Positions 17,231 through 26,174 of a stretch of 64,000 bases of DNA are shown in pieces. The DNA lies in NCBI GenBank assembly GCA_019359505.1, contig JAHHHD010000005.1, forward strand, positions 62,001-126,000, given 5' to 3'. Both the position numbers and the translations under genes were made by a program. The DNA is from Drouetiella hepatica Uher 2000/2452. Lineage in GTDB: Bacteria > Cyanobacteriota > Cyanobacteriia > Elainellales > Elainellaceae. Position 1 is the stretch's first letter; each line of letters begins with the position of its first letter. The notes beneath the pieces were generated by a model. The model was not told where the DNA came from. It saw nothing but the letters and a program-made list of their open reading frames with translations, and ran no database searches.

Positions 17231-18069
17231 AGGAGCGTTAGGAGCGATCGCCAAACCTGAGCATAGAAATTGCCCTCGATCGTGCGGAAAAGCTGGAAGG
17301 GTTCACCAGGCGCACCAAAGAAGGGGCGGAGCGTCCAGCCAAGCTGACTACCGACCAAAGCATACAGAATTAGCCAGAATTTCAATAGGCGAAGTCGCGT
17401 CCTCTGTAGCCCATCTTCTTTAGGAGCAATCGGCTTAAATTCACTAGCACCTGACTCAGATAAGCTGTAATTAGCAGAGGTTGAAATTGGCAACAATTCA
17501 GGTGCAAAATCATTAACGGGTGCCAATATCTTAGGAGGAACTGCTTCTGAAGCAATCTCGTTGGAGGCAAGTTTTAGGTCAAAAGTTTTGCTTCGAGAAA
17601 TCGATCGCATTCCTTCATAAAATAGACGAATGCCAATAAATCCTGTGAGTGCAAAAATGCCCACATTTAGCAGCAGGAAAAAATTATAGTCACGGACTGA
17701 AATTAAGAAAAATAGCGTGATTGGCGCAAAGCTAAACAGCAAAACGCTAATTACTGAAACGGTGATCAGACTCAGCGCTGCATATTGACTAAAGCTGAGA
17801 GCTGAGCCAAATAGAATATCAAAAAAGAATAGAGCTGGCAAACAAATACTAAGCGTAATTAGGTATAAAGCAGGTAGCTTAACTGCCGATGCAATCACCT
17901 GGAGCCAGGTGCTAGATGCGCCAATAATCGCTCCGTAAATGGCAAAAAAAGTAGAGCTAGCAATCAACAGCGACGTAATCTTGCTCTCAACTCTAATCCC
18001 ACGACGAATTTCATCTAAAAAGGTGGGGCGATCGCGCAACAGCGCAATCAACACTGCAAAATGCTTCAT
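17218..18069 (-). CDS. Polytopic membrane protein, conserved in cyanobacteria
   Basis: A 283-residue protein with about five hydrophobic segments between residues 30 and 155 (TSLLIASSTFFAIYGAIIGA, LPALYLITLSICLPALFFFD and following) and one more near 232-250. The N-terminal phrase LLRDRPTFLDEIRRG and the Yip1-like arrangement match a cyanobacterial family often labelled only by automatic annotation; I do not know its function. A good ribosome binding site (AAGGAG, 6 bases before ATG) supports the start. It is the first gene of the 18069-15550 minus-strand group. Confidence 0.8.
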   Translation of the reverse strand: MKHFAVLIALLRDRPTFLDEIRRGIRVESKITSLLIASSTFFAIYGAIIGASSTWLQVIASAVKLPALYLITLSICLPALFFFDILFGSALSFSQYAALSLITVSVISVLLFSFAPITLFFLISVRDYNFFLLLNVGIFALTGFIGIRLFYEGMRSISRSKTFDLKLASNEIASEAVPPKILAPVNDFAPELLPISTSANYSLSESGASEFKPIAPKEDGLQRTRLRLLKFWLILYALVGSQLGWTLRPFFGAPGEPFQLFRTIEGNFYAQVWRSLLTLLGFN

Positions 18070-18462
18070 TGTGGCTCCTTCTGGCAGCAGTTACATTTTA
18101 GGATTCCCTTAAATTGAGCAGGAGAATCACGATCGGTCATGGGGTTGTGCTTCAAAAAATAACAGCAGGGAAAACATCGCCTGGATATGGGGCAATTGGC
18201 TGAGAAAATATCTGCCTCATGCCCTAACGACTACTGAAGTGCGCCCTGCTTGAATGCTACAGGTCAAACTGTGGAAATTTCGGATGGGAAGAGGCAGAAA
18301 AGCTATGCTGTCTAGATCAAAATTGCTGCAGTTAACTTACAGTCACAGAAATTTACAGCTTAATTGCTGAGAGTAACTCTCATTAGTGGCAAGTTTTAGT
18401 GATACTGTAGAAATTGGAAATTTTATAGATTTTTCCATAGACATAGTGGAGACAGTCAAAAA
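18070..18462. other. Divergent promoter region of futA and the membrane-protein gene
   Basis: This 393 bp stretch separates two divergent genes. The segment just before futA is AT-rich (18380-18440). No convincing 19 bp Fur box was found by eye, although iron control of futA would be expected from knowledge of the family. GGAGAC lies about 9 bases before the futA start. Confidence 0.4.
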
Positions 18463-19509
18463 ATGAGCAAGATCTCTAGGCGGGTGTTCCTGGCCGCTGG
18501 TTCAGCAATGGCAGCAGTAGCAGCCAGTGGAGTTACCTACAGAGCCACCGCACAAACGGGCGCGATTAATTTGTATTCATCCCGCCACTACGACACCGAT
18601 CAAGAGCTATACGATAGCTTCATGCGAAAAACTGGCTTGAAAGTCAACTTGATTGAAGCGGAGGCAGATCCTCTGATCGAGCGGTTAAAGAGCGAGGGAG
18701 CCAACAGCCCAGCAGATGTATTTTTGACGGCTGATGTGGGTCGGCTTTGGCGCGCAAAACAGGATGGGCTACTGGCTCCGACCAACTCGGCTACTTTGCA
18801 ATCGGCAATTCCTGCTGCTCTGCGCGATCCTGAAAACTTCTGGTTTGGCTTTTCTAGCCGGATACGGGTAATTATGTACAGCAAAGATCGCGTCAATCCT
18901 GCCGATTTATCAACCTATGAAGCTTTGACAGATGCGAAGTGGAGGGGCAAGATCTTGACCCGTTCCTCCACCAATGTCTACAACCAATCCTGGACAGCTT
19001 CTGTGATCGCCGTTCATGGTGCCGCCGACACAGAAGCTTGGGCAAAAGGGCTAGTCGCAAATTTTGCTCGTCCCCCTGAAGGAGGCGATACGCCACAAAT
19101 TAAAGCAGTGGCAGCCGGAGTCGGAGATTTGGCGATCGCCAACACTTATTATCTAGCCAGACTTGCCAAGTCCTCTGACCCAGCCGAAAAAGCCGTAGCC
19201 GAAAAAGTAGGCGTGTTTTTCCCCAACCAGCGCGATCGAGGTGCCCATATTAACGTCAGCGGTGGTGGCATCGTCAAAACTTCTAAGAACCCAGCAGCAG
19301 CGGCACTGTTCCTAGAGCATTTAGCCAGTCCGGAGGCTCAAGCCATTTTTGCCAGCGGCAACAACGAGTATCCAGTGCTCAAAGGAACGCCGCTCGATCC
19401 GATTTTGCAAAGCTATGGCGAGTTTAAGTACGATCCGGTAAACCTGAGCCGCGTGGGTGAACTGGGCGCAGAGGCAACTCGGATTATGGATCGGGCGGGC
19501 TGGAAGTAG
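18463..19509 (+). CDS. futA: Ferric iron ABC transporter substrate-binding protein FutA
   Basis: A 348-residue protein with a twin-arginine signal (SRRVFLAAG, cleavage near ATAQ at residues 28-31). The mature part starts INLYSSRHYDTDQELYDSF, the FutA1/FutA2 hallmark; Tyr38, Tyr43 and the NTYYLAR tyrosines (229-230) are candidate iron ligands. FutA binds Fe(III), or ferrous iron as later studies showed, and delivers it to FutB/FutC across the inner membrane. The gene's last 26 bp overlap the antisense 3' end of futC. The start has a good ribosome binding site. Confidence 0.95.
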   Translation: MSKISRRVFLAAGSAMAAVAASGVTYRATAQTGAINLYSSRHYDTDQELYDSFMRKTGLKVNLIEAEADPLIERLKSEGANSPADVFLTADVGRLWRAKQDGLLAPTNSATLQSAIPAALRDPENFWFGFSSRIRVIMYSKDRVNPADLSTYEALTDAKWRGKILTRSSTNVYNQSWTASVIAVHGAADTEAWAKGLVANFARPPEGGDTPQIKAVAAGVGDLAIANTYYLARLAKSSDPAEKAVAEKVGVFFPNQRDRGAHINVSGGGIVKTSKNPAAAALFLEHLASPEAQAIFASGNNEYPVLKGTPLDPILQSYGEFKYDPVNLSRVGELGAEATRIMDRAGWK

Positions 19510-20596
19510 CGGGAAAAACTTGTAGCGTCTGATCCAGCGCCTGATCCAGCACATGACATCGGACGGTTGCCCCAATGCTGATCCGGTCTGGCGTACGGGC
19601 TTGAAGCTGCTGTCCAGAAGCCGTTTGCAGACGGTAGCAGTATTCTCGCCCTAGGAACTGGCGATCGCGTACCACCACTTCTCCCGCCGGATCTGGCTCT
19701 AACTTCAGGTCTTCCTGCCGAATCATCAGCTCTCCCGTTTCCGCAGCGGAGCCGCCGTGCTGACCTGCCATAACCTGGCTCACCGCAATCTGGCTTGCCA
19801 TAAATTGCCCAATCTCGGTCTGCCAAAACTCTCCCTGTTGAAAGGCGGGCAAAAAGTTAGCTTGGGTGACGAACTCGGCAACAAATCGAGAATTGGGCTG
19901 GCGGTAGATCGTTTCTGGGGTGCCCCACTGCTCCAGGCAACCCTGATGCATAACGGCAACTTGGTCAGCGATCGCCAATGCCTCCTCCTGGTCATGGGTA
20001 ACGAAAATCCCAGAGGTGCCCGTGGCTTTAAGGATGTCCCGTACCTCTTGGCGCAGATGCAGCCGCACCTGCACATCTAAATTGCTAAGCGGTTCATCTA
20101 GCAACAGCAGCGCGGGTCGGGGGGCAAGGGCGCGCGCCAGCGCCACCCGCTGCTGCTGACCACCCGACAGTTCATGAGGATAGCGATCGCCCATGCCTTT
20201 TAACCCCACGAGAGCCAGAGCTTCAGTGACGCGTTTGAGCTGTTCCTGTGGGGCACCGCCTCGCTGTTGCAGACCAAAGGCGATATTATGAGCGACGGTA
20301 AGATGAGGAAATAGCGCATAGTCTTGAAACACCATGCCGATATTTCGCTTTTCGGGCGGTGTAGCAAAACCCAACCTGGCTACAGGCTGTCCTAACAGGT
20401 GAATCGTTCCAGATTGGGGCTGTTCAAAGCCAGCAATCAGGCGAAGCAGCGTAGTCTTGCCACAGCCCGATGGCCCCAGAAGCGCTAATATATCGCCTTG
20501 GTGGAGCGTCAAGGTTATCCCTGCGACCGTGAGAGTAGATGACTGAGGGAATTGATGGGTGACATTTTCGAGCCTTAGAATAGCCGGGTTGTTCAT
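19484..20596 (-). CDS. futC: Ferric iron ABC transporter ATP-binding protein FutC
   Basis: A 370-residue ATPase counted from the ATG at 20596; an upstream in-frame TTG (20620) is less likely. Walker A is GPSGCGKT (41-48), the signature LSGGQQQ starts at 143 and Walker B LLLLDEP at 163. The C-terminal ~140 residues form a TOBE-like domain typical of the FbpC/PotA group. It powers iron import with FutA and FutB. It is transcribed away from futB and towards futA, ending inside the futA 3' end, so the three fut genes need at least two promoters. Confidence 0.93.
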   Translation of the reverse strand: MNNPAILRLENVTHQFPQSSTLTVAGITLTLHQGDILALLGPSGCGKTTLLRLIAGFEQPQSGTIHLLGQPVARLGFATPPEKRNIGMVFQDYALFPHLTVAHNIAFGLQQRGGAPQEQLKRVTEALALVGLKGMGDRYPHELSGGQQQRVALARALAPRPALLLLDEPLSNLDVQVRLHLRQEVRDILKATGTSGIFVTHDQEEALAIADQVAVMHQGCLEQWGTPETIYRQPNSRFVAEFVTQANFLPAFQQGEFWQTEIGQFMASQIAVSQVMAGQHGGSAAETGELMIRQEDLKLEPDPAGEVVVRDRQFLGREYCYRLQTASGQQLQARTPDRISIGATVRCHVLDQALDQTLQVFPATSSPPDP

Positions 20597-20721
20597 GTTC
20601 TTAGAATATGTTCTATACAAAAATGATGTATGTGAAATGACAATAAAAATAGATGAGTAAGAGTCTTGGCTATTTCATTGAAGTATACAAAATAGTGATA
20701 TTAAAATTACTCTAAAACCCT
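20597..20721. promoter_or_regulatory. Divergent futC/futB promoter region
   Basis: This AT-rich 125 bp spacer drives futC to the left and futB to the right. It contains AT-rich runs such as GAAATGACAATAAAAATAGA that might include a degenerate Fur site, but no perfect match was seen. Confidence 0.4.
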
Positions 20722-22386
20722 ATGCAGCTTCAGAATAACTCACCTTGGGTACAGCATACCCCTAGAATTTGGATGATGCTGGTAGGAGCGATCGCCCTTC
20801 TCCTTTCCCTGCCCTTGATGTTTGTCATCAGCCATCTGTTTGGCAGACCGAGCGAAGTGTGGCAGCATCTCGCCACAACTGTTTTATCTGGCTATGTGCT
20901 CAACTCTTTGGGGCTAATGGCTGGGGTGAGTTGTGGCGTGATGGCGATCGGGGTGAGTACCGCAGCGCTAGTGACGCTATGCAGCTTTCCCGGTCGTCGC
21001 ATCTTAGAATGGTCGCTGCTGCTGCCTTTGGCGGCTCCAGCTTACATCCTTGCCTACGTCTACACCGAAATTTTAGAGTTTTATGGCCCTGTCCAGTCTG
21101 GGTTAAGAGCCGTCACGGGCTGGCAAACCGTAACGGACTATTGGTTCCCCAACGTCCGATCCCTAGGTGGGGCGATCGTCATGCTGACGCTGGTTTTGTA
21201 TCCTTACGTCTATCTTCTGGCGCGTGTGGCATTTTTAGAACAATCTGTTCATATGCTGGAAGCAAGTCGCTCCCTTGGCTGTAGCCCTTGGCGGAGCTTC
21301 TTGAAAGTGATCTTGCCTTTGGCGCGTCCAGCGATCGCGGCTGGCACGGCACTAGCGCTGATGGAAACCTTGAGCGACTTTGGTACGGTCGAATTTTTTG
21401 GAGTTGGCACCTTTACCACCGGGATTTATCGCACCTGGTTTGCCTTGGGCGATCGCTCGGCAGCCTGCCAGTTAGCGGCTTGTCTGATGGTGTTCATCTT
21501 TGGACTGCTGGCGGCTGAGCGATGGTTTCGTCAGCGGGCAAAATATTACCAAACCAGCAGTCGGCAGCCCTTCCCGCGCTACAGGCTGAGGGGAGTCAGG
21601 GCGGCGATCGCGCAAATTACCTGTGTTCTACCCATACTTCTAGGATTTGCGCTGCCTATGGCAATGCTGTTGAATTTATCCGTGAATAGCCTACAAAATG
21701 GAGAGATTACAGCCTCCTGGGAGTTTGCCAAACATAGCTTGATTCTGGCGGGTCTGACGGCAGGATTGGGGGTCGCGATCGCCCTGCTGATGACCTATGG
21801 CTTACGGCTATATCCTAGCCAAGGCATGAGTTTTGCGGTACGTTTCGCGGCGATGGGCTATGCAATTCCGGGGTCAGTGATTGCGGTCGGGGTGCTGGTG
21901 CCCATCGGTCAATTTGACAACGCGATCGATCGGTGGATGCAGTCCACCTTTGATATTTCTACCGGGCTGCTGCTCAGCGGGACGATCGCGGCTCTAGTGT
22001 TTGCCTATCTGGTGCGGTTTTTGGCAGTCTCCTTTGGCACGGTTGAATCTAGCCTGGGCAGAGTTAAACCTAGTCTGGATGAAGCGGCGCGATCGTTGGG
22101 ATGTAGCCCTGTGCAGACTTTAGTGAAAGTGCATACGCCCCTGATCTCTGGCGGACTGTTGACCGCAGTGCTGCTAGTTTTTGTGGATGTGATGAAAGAA
22201 CTTCCGGCAACCCTAATTGTGCGCCCCTTCAACTTTGACACGTTAGCCGTCCGCGTCTATCGACTGGCATCTGACGAGCGCTTGGCAGAGGCGGCGATTC
22301 CGGCATTGGCAATCGTTCTGGCAGGTCTGATCCCGATCGCGCTGCTCACCTGGCAGATTCAACAAACTCGCCGTTCTTTTGATTAA
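20722..22386 (+). CDS. futB: Ferric iron ABC transporter permease FutB
   Basis: A 554-residue inner-membrane permease made of two fused MetI-type halves, about 12 TM segments. Each half has an EAA loop that docks the ATPase: EASRSLGCSPWRSFLKV at about 180-196 and EAARSLGCSPVQTLVKV about 270 residues later. The duplicated architecture and the neighbours FutA and FutC identify it as the FbpB/FutB permease. It is immediately followed by a pentapeptide lipoprotein gene on the same strand. Confidence 0.94.
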   Translation: MQLQNNSPWVQHTPRIWMMLVGAIALLLSLPLMFVISHLFGRPSEVWQHLATTVLSGYVLNSLGLMAGVSCGVMAIGVSTAALVTLCSFPGRRILEWSLLLPLAAPAYILAYVYTEILEFYGPVQSGLRAVTGWQTVTDYWFPNVRSLGGAIVMLTLVLYPYVYLLARVAFLEQSVHMLEASRSLGCSPWRSFLKVILPLARPAIAAGTALALMETLSDFGTVEFFGVGTFTTGIYRTWFALGDRSAACQLAACLMVFIFGLLAAERWFRQRAKYYQTSSRQPFPRYRLRGVRAAIAQITCVLPILLGFALPMAMLLNLSVNSLQNGEITASWEFAKHSLILAGLTAGLGVAIALLMTYGLRLYPSQGMSFAVRFAAMGYAIPGSVIAVGVLVPIGQFDNAIDRWMQSTFDISTGLLLSGTIAALVFAYLVRFLAVSFGTVESSLGRVKPSLDEAARSLGCSPVQTLVKVHTPLISGGLLTAVLLVFVDVMKELPATLIVRPFNFDTLAVRVYRLASDERLAEAAIPALAIVLAGLIPIALLTWQIQQTRRSFD

Positions 22387-22402
22387 ATCTATCACTCAAT
22401 CC

Positions 22403-22915
22403 ATGACTAACCCTGTAACCCAACTTATGACTAGATCCGTAACTTTTTGCTTGCTCTTGATGCTGGCAGCGGGAACCTGGAGCTGCACAAAACCTGCCCC
22501 TCAAGCCCAGCTTTTGGAAACTAAAAAATGTCCTGACTGCGATCTAACCGGAAAAGATTTGAGTCGGGCAGATCTGGCCCAGGGCGTTCTCAATCGCGCT
22601 GTGCTGAAAGATGCCAATCTGACGGGCGCTAACCTCAGCAGCGCTCTGCTAGACAGCGCCAACCTAAACAACGCCGATCTGACTCAGGCAAACCTGGAGA
22701 AGGCGGGACTTGCCTCTGCTCAGTTACAGCGGGCTAACCTGACTCAAGCTAATCTAAAGGGCGCTTTTTTACGAAATGCGGATCTGAGCAACGCTAACTT
22801 GAGCGATGCCAATCTCAGCGGTAGCGATTTAAGTGGCGCTAACCTTACCGGAGCCAATATGAAGGGAGCCATTCTCAAAGGCGCAATTTTGCCCGACGGC
22901 AAAATCCAGGATTAA
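22403..22915 (+). CDS. Pentapeptide repeat lipoprotein
   Basis: A protein of 170 residues if it starts at the ATG at 22403; an ATG at 22427 is also possible and a TTG overlapping the futB stop less so. The signal peptide SVTFCLLLMLAAGTWSC ends in a lipobox-like Cys. It is followed by KKCPDCDLTGKDLSRADL and about 20 pentapeptides of the A(N/D)LxxA type. The CPxCDL entry into the repeats is common in secreted cyanobacterial pentapeptide proteins. It lies 16 bp after futB and may be co-transcribed with it, but a link to iron is unproven. Confidence 0.85.
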   Translation: MTNPVTQLMTRSVTFCLLLMLAAGTWSCTKPAPQAQLLETKKCPDCDLTGKDLSRADLAQGVLNRAVLKDANLTGANLSSALLDSANLNNADLTQANLEKAGLASAQLQRANLTQANLKGAFLRNADLSNANLSDANLSGSDLSGANLTGANMKGAILKGAILPDGKIQD

Positions 22916-22916
22916 G

Positions 22917-23011
22917 GTAGAAACTGCCAAGGCGGTTAGGACGGGGGCATTTTGGTGGGGCGCGAAGCGCCCCACCAAAATGCCCTAAGCAAACTGGAGA
23001 TAGTCCTACTA
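22917..23011. repeat. MITE-like element, family A copy 1
   Basis: It contains the family A core GCCAAGGCGGTTAGGACGGG, an inner hairpin with 19 bp perfect arms (22945-22963 and 22967-22985) around GGTGGGGCGC, and the other end CTAAGCAAACTGG. The outer ends here are GGTAG and CTAC rather than TATAGC. It sits directly after the pentapeptide lipoprotein stop and may act as its terminator. Confidence 0.85.
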
Positions 23012-23090
23012 CCGGGCTTCTAAAATCCCAGCTTTGTAATGGCGGCAATTCGATCGCGGGTAATTTCAGACGCGGGTAATTTAGACAATC

Positions 23091-23804
23091 ATGCAGGTTA
23101 AGTCTTTTGGGCAAGTTTTATTTAATGTTCTGTGCCGCCCCTGGCTTTGGATGGCGCTGGGTCTGCATGGATGGGTGCTATCCTTACCGATTCCTCCTGC
23201 GCCCAAACCGTCTCAACCCGTAGAGGTCATAGAAATTCCCTTGACCCAGATTGTTCCGTCTACTGCCCCAGCGGTTGAGCCGCCGCCTACTGTAGCGCGA
23301 TCGCCCGTGCCGACTCCTGCTTACCAGCCTGTTCAGCCCAGCTTGGCGCAGCCTCCAGTCAATCCTCCAATTCCCCAAGCATTGCCCCCTTCACCGGAGC
23401 CAGTAACGCTCGCTTCACCTGAACCTTCACCTATTCCTTCACCTGAGCCTTCGCCTATTCCTTCACTTGAACCTTCACCCTCGCCTCTGCCTCAGCCCTG
23501 GAGCAGCTTTCCTCAAGTGGAGGGCGCACAGGCAGGATGCCATGCCTCAGAAAGCTGCTGGCAAACCGCCGATACCCAATGGCGATCGCTTGCCACAAGC
23601 CTCCGGCAAACTCTGCAAATGCAGGGCTATTCTCTGGAAGAACTGCCGTTGGATGAAGACACAGGGAGACGCATCTATCGCGTGTCCAAGCCTAACGAAA
23701 TTCCCTACTACCTCAATCTGGTTTCGACTCGTGAAGGAACCGTCTATTTTTTGACTGAGCAGCCCATGACTGCCGAAGCGCTGAATCAAGTTTCAGGCTC
23801 ATAG
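23091..23804 (+). CDS. Membrane-anchored proline-rich protein
   Basis: A 237-residue protein. An N-terminal hydrophobic segment (about 12-32, NVLCRPWLWMALGLHGWVLS) is followed by PIPPAPKPSQPVEVIEIPLTQIV, then a Pro-rich stretch to about residue 140 containing an 8-residue repeat (SPEPSPIP) and a folded C-terminal ~95 residues with two close Cys (GCHASESC). The layout of anchor, VxVIEI-type segment and Pro spacer resembles TonB-like proteins, but the C-terminal domain is not a recognisable TonB domain. It probably spans the periplasm. It is followed by the aldehyde dehydrogenase gene. Confidence 0.75.
   Translation: MQVKSFGQVLFNVLCRPWLWMALGLHGWVLSLPIPPAPKPSQPVEVIEIPLTQIVPSTAPAVEPPPTVARSPVPTPAYQPVQPSLAQPPVNPPIPQALPPSPEPVTLASPEPSPIPSPEPSPIPSLEPSPSPLPQPWSSFPQVEGAQAGCHASESCWQTADTQWRSLATSLRQTLQMQGYSLEELPLDEDTGRRIYRVSKPNEIPYYLNLVSTREGTVYFLTEQPMTAEALNQVSGS
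23415..23486. repeat. In-frame 24 bp tandem repeat
   Basis: Three copies of a 24 bp unit starting TCACCTGAACCTTCACC encode repeated SPEPSPIP in the Pro-rich spacer of the protein at 23091. Confidence 0.88.
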
Positions 23805-23878
23805 CGCGTTTGCATAATTCCCGAAATCGGTTTATTGCTGTAAAGATCGAGAGGAGAGAAAAATGGGAGGGCAATGTC

Positions 23879-25288
23879 ATGGTGCAAACCGCTAGTGAAA
23901 ATATTCGTGAAGACATCCGCGATCGCGTCACTCATTTAGTGCAGCAACAGCGATCGTTTTTTAATACCGGAAAAACGAAGGATATTGAGTTTCGGCTAAT
24001 GCAGCTCAACAAACTAAAGCAGGCGATTAGAGATTGCCAGGATGAGGTCATGGCGGCGGTGAATGCCGACCTCAACAAGCCCGGTGTCGAAGCCTACATG
24101 ACCGAAATCGGTGTCGTCAAAGAAATTGACTTTGCCATCCAACATCTGCGGTCTTGGGCAAAGCCAAAGTCAGTCGCTCTGCCGCTAGAGCAAATGCCCG
24201 CTCAGGCAAAAATTTATCCAGAGCCGCTGGGCGTGGCGCTGATTATTTCGCCTTGGAACTACCCGTTTCAGCTAATGATTGCGCCCTTGGTGGGAGCGAT
24301 CGCCGCCGGGAACTGCGCGCTGTTGAAACCCTCAGAGCTTTCCCCCGCCACCTCTGGTGTGATTGCAAATCTGATCCAAAAGACTTTTGACCCAGCGTAT
24401 ATTGCGGTCGTGGAGGGCGGCATTGAAGTCAGCCAAGCTGTTCTAGAGGAAAAGTTCGACCACATCTTTTTCACAGGCGGCACAGCGATCGGCAAAATTG
24501 TCATGCAGGCTGCGGCTAAACATCTGACTCCGGTGACTTTGGAGCTAGGCGGTAAAAGCCCCTGTATTGTTGATGCGGATATTCACATCGAACATGCCGC
24601 CAAACGCATCGTTTGGGGCAAATTTATCAACGCCGGACAAACCTGCGTCGCGCCAGATTACTTGCTGGTCGATCGCCGCATCAAGCCAGCCTTGCTAGAG
24701 GCAATCAAAGCCACCCTTCAGGAATTCTACGGCGACAATCCGGCGACAAGTCCCGACTATGCGCGGATTATTAACGCTAAGCAGTTCGATCGCTTGACGG
24801 CTCTCCTGAACGACGGCAAGGTGGCAATTGGCGGAGAAACGATCGCGACCGAGAAATACATTGCTCCTACCGTTCTCGACTCGGTGAGTTGGGACGATCG
24901 CGTCATGCAAGACGAGATTTTTGGTCCCATTCTGCCTGTTTTGGAGTATGAGACATTGGAGGAGGCGATCGCCCAGATCAACGCTCGCCCCAAGCCTCTG
25001 GCGCTCTATGTCTTCTCTAAAAATCCACAAATTCAACGGCAGGTTTTGCAGCAAACTTCATCGGGCGGAGTCTGCATCAACGACACGATCATGCAGATTG
25101 CCCCTTCCACATTGCCCTTCGGTGGCGTGGGCGATAGCGGCATGGGTAGCTACCATGGCAAAGCCGGATTTGACACTTTCTCTCATTTCAAAAGCGTTTT
25201 GTCTAAACCCTTCTGGCTCGATCTGCCTTGGCGCTATGCTCCTTACAAAGACAAACTGGCGTTTTTAAAGAGGATTGTAGGGTCGTAA
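23879..25288 (+). CDS. Aldehyde dehydrogenase (class 3 / fatty aldehyde type)
   Basis: A 469-residue enzyme. The ATG at 23879 is preferred over an upstream TTG because GGGAGGG lies about 8 bases before it. Asn127 in SPWNYPF, Glu222 in TLELGGKSP and nucleophile Cys256 in NAGQTCVAPDY are all present, so it should be active. The length and C-terminus (FLKRIVGS after a hydrophobic stretch) fit the NAD(P)-dependent fatty aldehyde dehydrogenase subgroup (compare Synechocystis AldE, Slr0091), which turns fatty aldehydes into acids at membranes. The exact substrate is inferred. Confidence 0.93.
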   Translation: MVQTASENIREDIRDRVTHLVQQQRSFFNTGKTKDIEFRLMQLNKLKQAIRDCQDEVMAAVNADLNKPGVEAYMTEIGVVKEIDFAIQHLRSWAKPKSVALPLEQMPAQAKIYPEPLGVALIISPWNYPFQLMIAPLVGAIAAGNCALLKPSELSPATSGVIANLIQKTFDPAYIAVVEGGIEVSQAVLEEKFDHIFFTGGTAIGKIVMQAAAKHLTPVTLELGGKSPCIVDADIHIEHAAKRIVWGKFINAGQTCVAPDYLLVDRRIKPALLEAIKATLQEFYGDNPATSPDYARIINAKQFDRLTALLNDGKVAIGGETIATEKYIAPTVLDSVSWDDRVMQDEIFGPILPVLEYETLEEAIAQINARPKPLALYVFSKNPQIQRQVLQQTSSGGVCINDTIMQIAPSTLPFGGVGDSGMGSYHGKAGFDTFSHFKSVLSKPFWLDLPWRYAPYKDKLAFLKRIVGS

Positions 25289-25689
25289 TCCTTTGGAGAA
25301 GGATTGAAAGGGGTGCCATACGCGATTAGCAGGGATAAAACTAAGCACATCTTGAATAGAGGAATTCAGTTTCGCTTTGATGGAGCGACCCAACAAATTC
25401 ACCTTTCGATCGCGTAGCGTGTTCGTAGGGCATTGGCGATACACACCGGGCATCGATTGCCATACCCCTCTTGCCGAATCCCCAGAGCGATCGCCGATAT
25501 AGCAACCGACAATCTCGCGGGTTTAACGTCGCTATACCCAACGTTATGAAGACTATATTTACCAAAAAGTGAAAGGATAATTTTCAAGCTAGGCTGCTTG
25601 CCTGTTTCTCTGATTAGACTCATTTATCACCATCAACTCAGAAGAGCCATAAAACCTATGCAACGAGGCATTGCCGAACTCAACTTGAA
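25289..25689. other. Non-coding stretch before the RAYT pseudogene
   Basis: No credible gene is visible. A short inverted pair, TATAGCAACCGAC (from about 25499) and ACGTCGCTATA (to about 25538), resembles the ends of the family A element but lacks its core, so it may be a decayed copy. Several minus-strand ORFs here overlap one another and show no family motif. Confidence 0.4.
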
Positions 25690-25993
25690 CTGAATCTAGA
25701 CCTGTCAAATTCTCAAATCAAACGCAAAGAGTGCAACCTATAGCAACGTCGATTTTGGGAACATTTAATCCGAAACGAAACAGATTTTATCCAACACTGC
25801 AACTATATTCACCACAGTCCCGTCGGCATCAATTAGGCCAAAAACCCACAGAATGGAAATTTTCGACGGTGCATCCATTTATAGAGTAGGGGATCTATCC
25901 GTCAGACTGGGGGATTGGCAAGAATGACAGAGGCGGTACGAATCTTGACGGTGCATTTGCTCGATCGCAACGCACCCTACCTATTGTTAATCT
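25690..25993 (+). pseudogene. Decayed RAYT (REP-associated tyrosine transposase) C-terminal half
   Basis: Translating in frame from about 25696 gives KRKECNL-stop-QRRFWEHLIRN, then ETDFIQHCNYIHHSPV (through about 25823), the diagnostic RAYT block normally read as WQRRFWEH-IR-E-D-HxDYIHxNPVKHG. The Trp codon is TAG at 25741. After SPV the frame shifts, and HQLGQKPTEWKFSTVHPFIE follows, ended by another TAG, then GIYPSDWG, matching the RAYT end. The N-terminal half with the HUH motif is not recognisable. There are two stop codons and one frameshift, so it is dead. RAYTs mobilise palindromic REP sequences, relevant to the many hairpins in this window. Confidence 0.82.
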
Positions 25994-26098
25994 GTAGAAA
26001 AACAATCAGAAGTCTATCTGTGGGAAAAGATTGCTAAGTATATTAGTGAGGAAGAGCAACGTAACCCTGAACTCTGGAATTACACTATTTTATGCTGA
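25994..26098 (+). pseudogene. Possible coding fragment without start
   Basis: Downstream of the RAYT remnant an open frame encodes VEKQSEVYLWEKIAKYI followed by SEEEQRNPELWNYTILC. It is hydrophilic and protein-like but has no start codon and is bounded by a stop directly upstream. It may be the tail of a broken small gene; I do not recognise the family. Confidence 0.3.
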
Positions 26099-26174
26099 AG
26101 AGTTATCCATAAAGATACGAATGCGGCTTTAATTACATCTTCAAACACGTCCTCCTTTACATAAACAATCTGTT

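Noticed and set aside
16444-18069. The two membrane-protein genes considered as a named transport system
   Set aside because: No ATPase, binding protein or known transporter motif; left as unknown.
20597-20721. Possible Fur box between futC and futB
   Set aside because: Only short AT-rich partial matches were seen; not enough to call a site without a matrix search.
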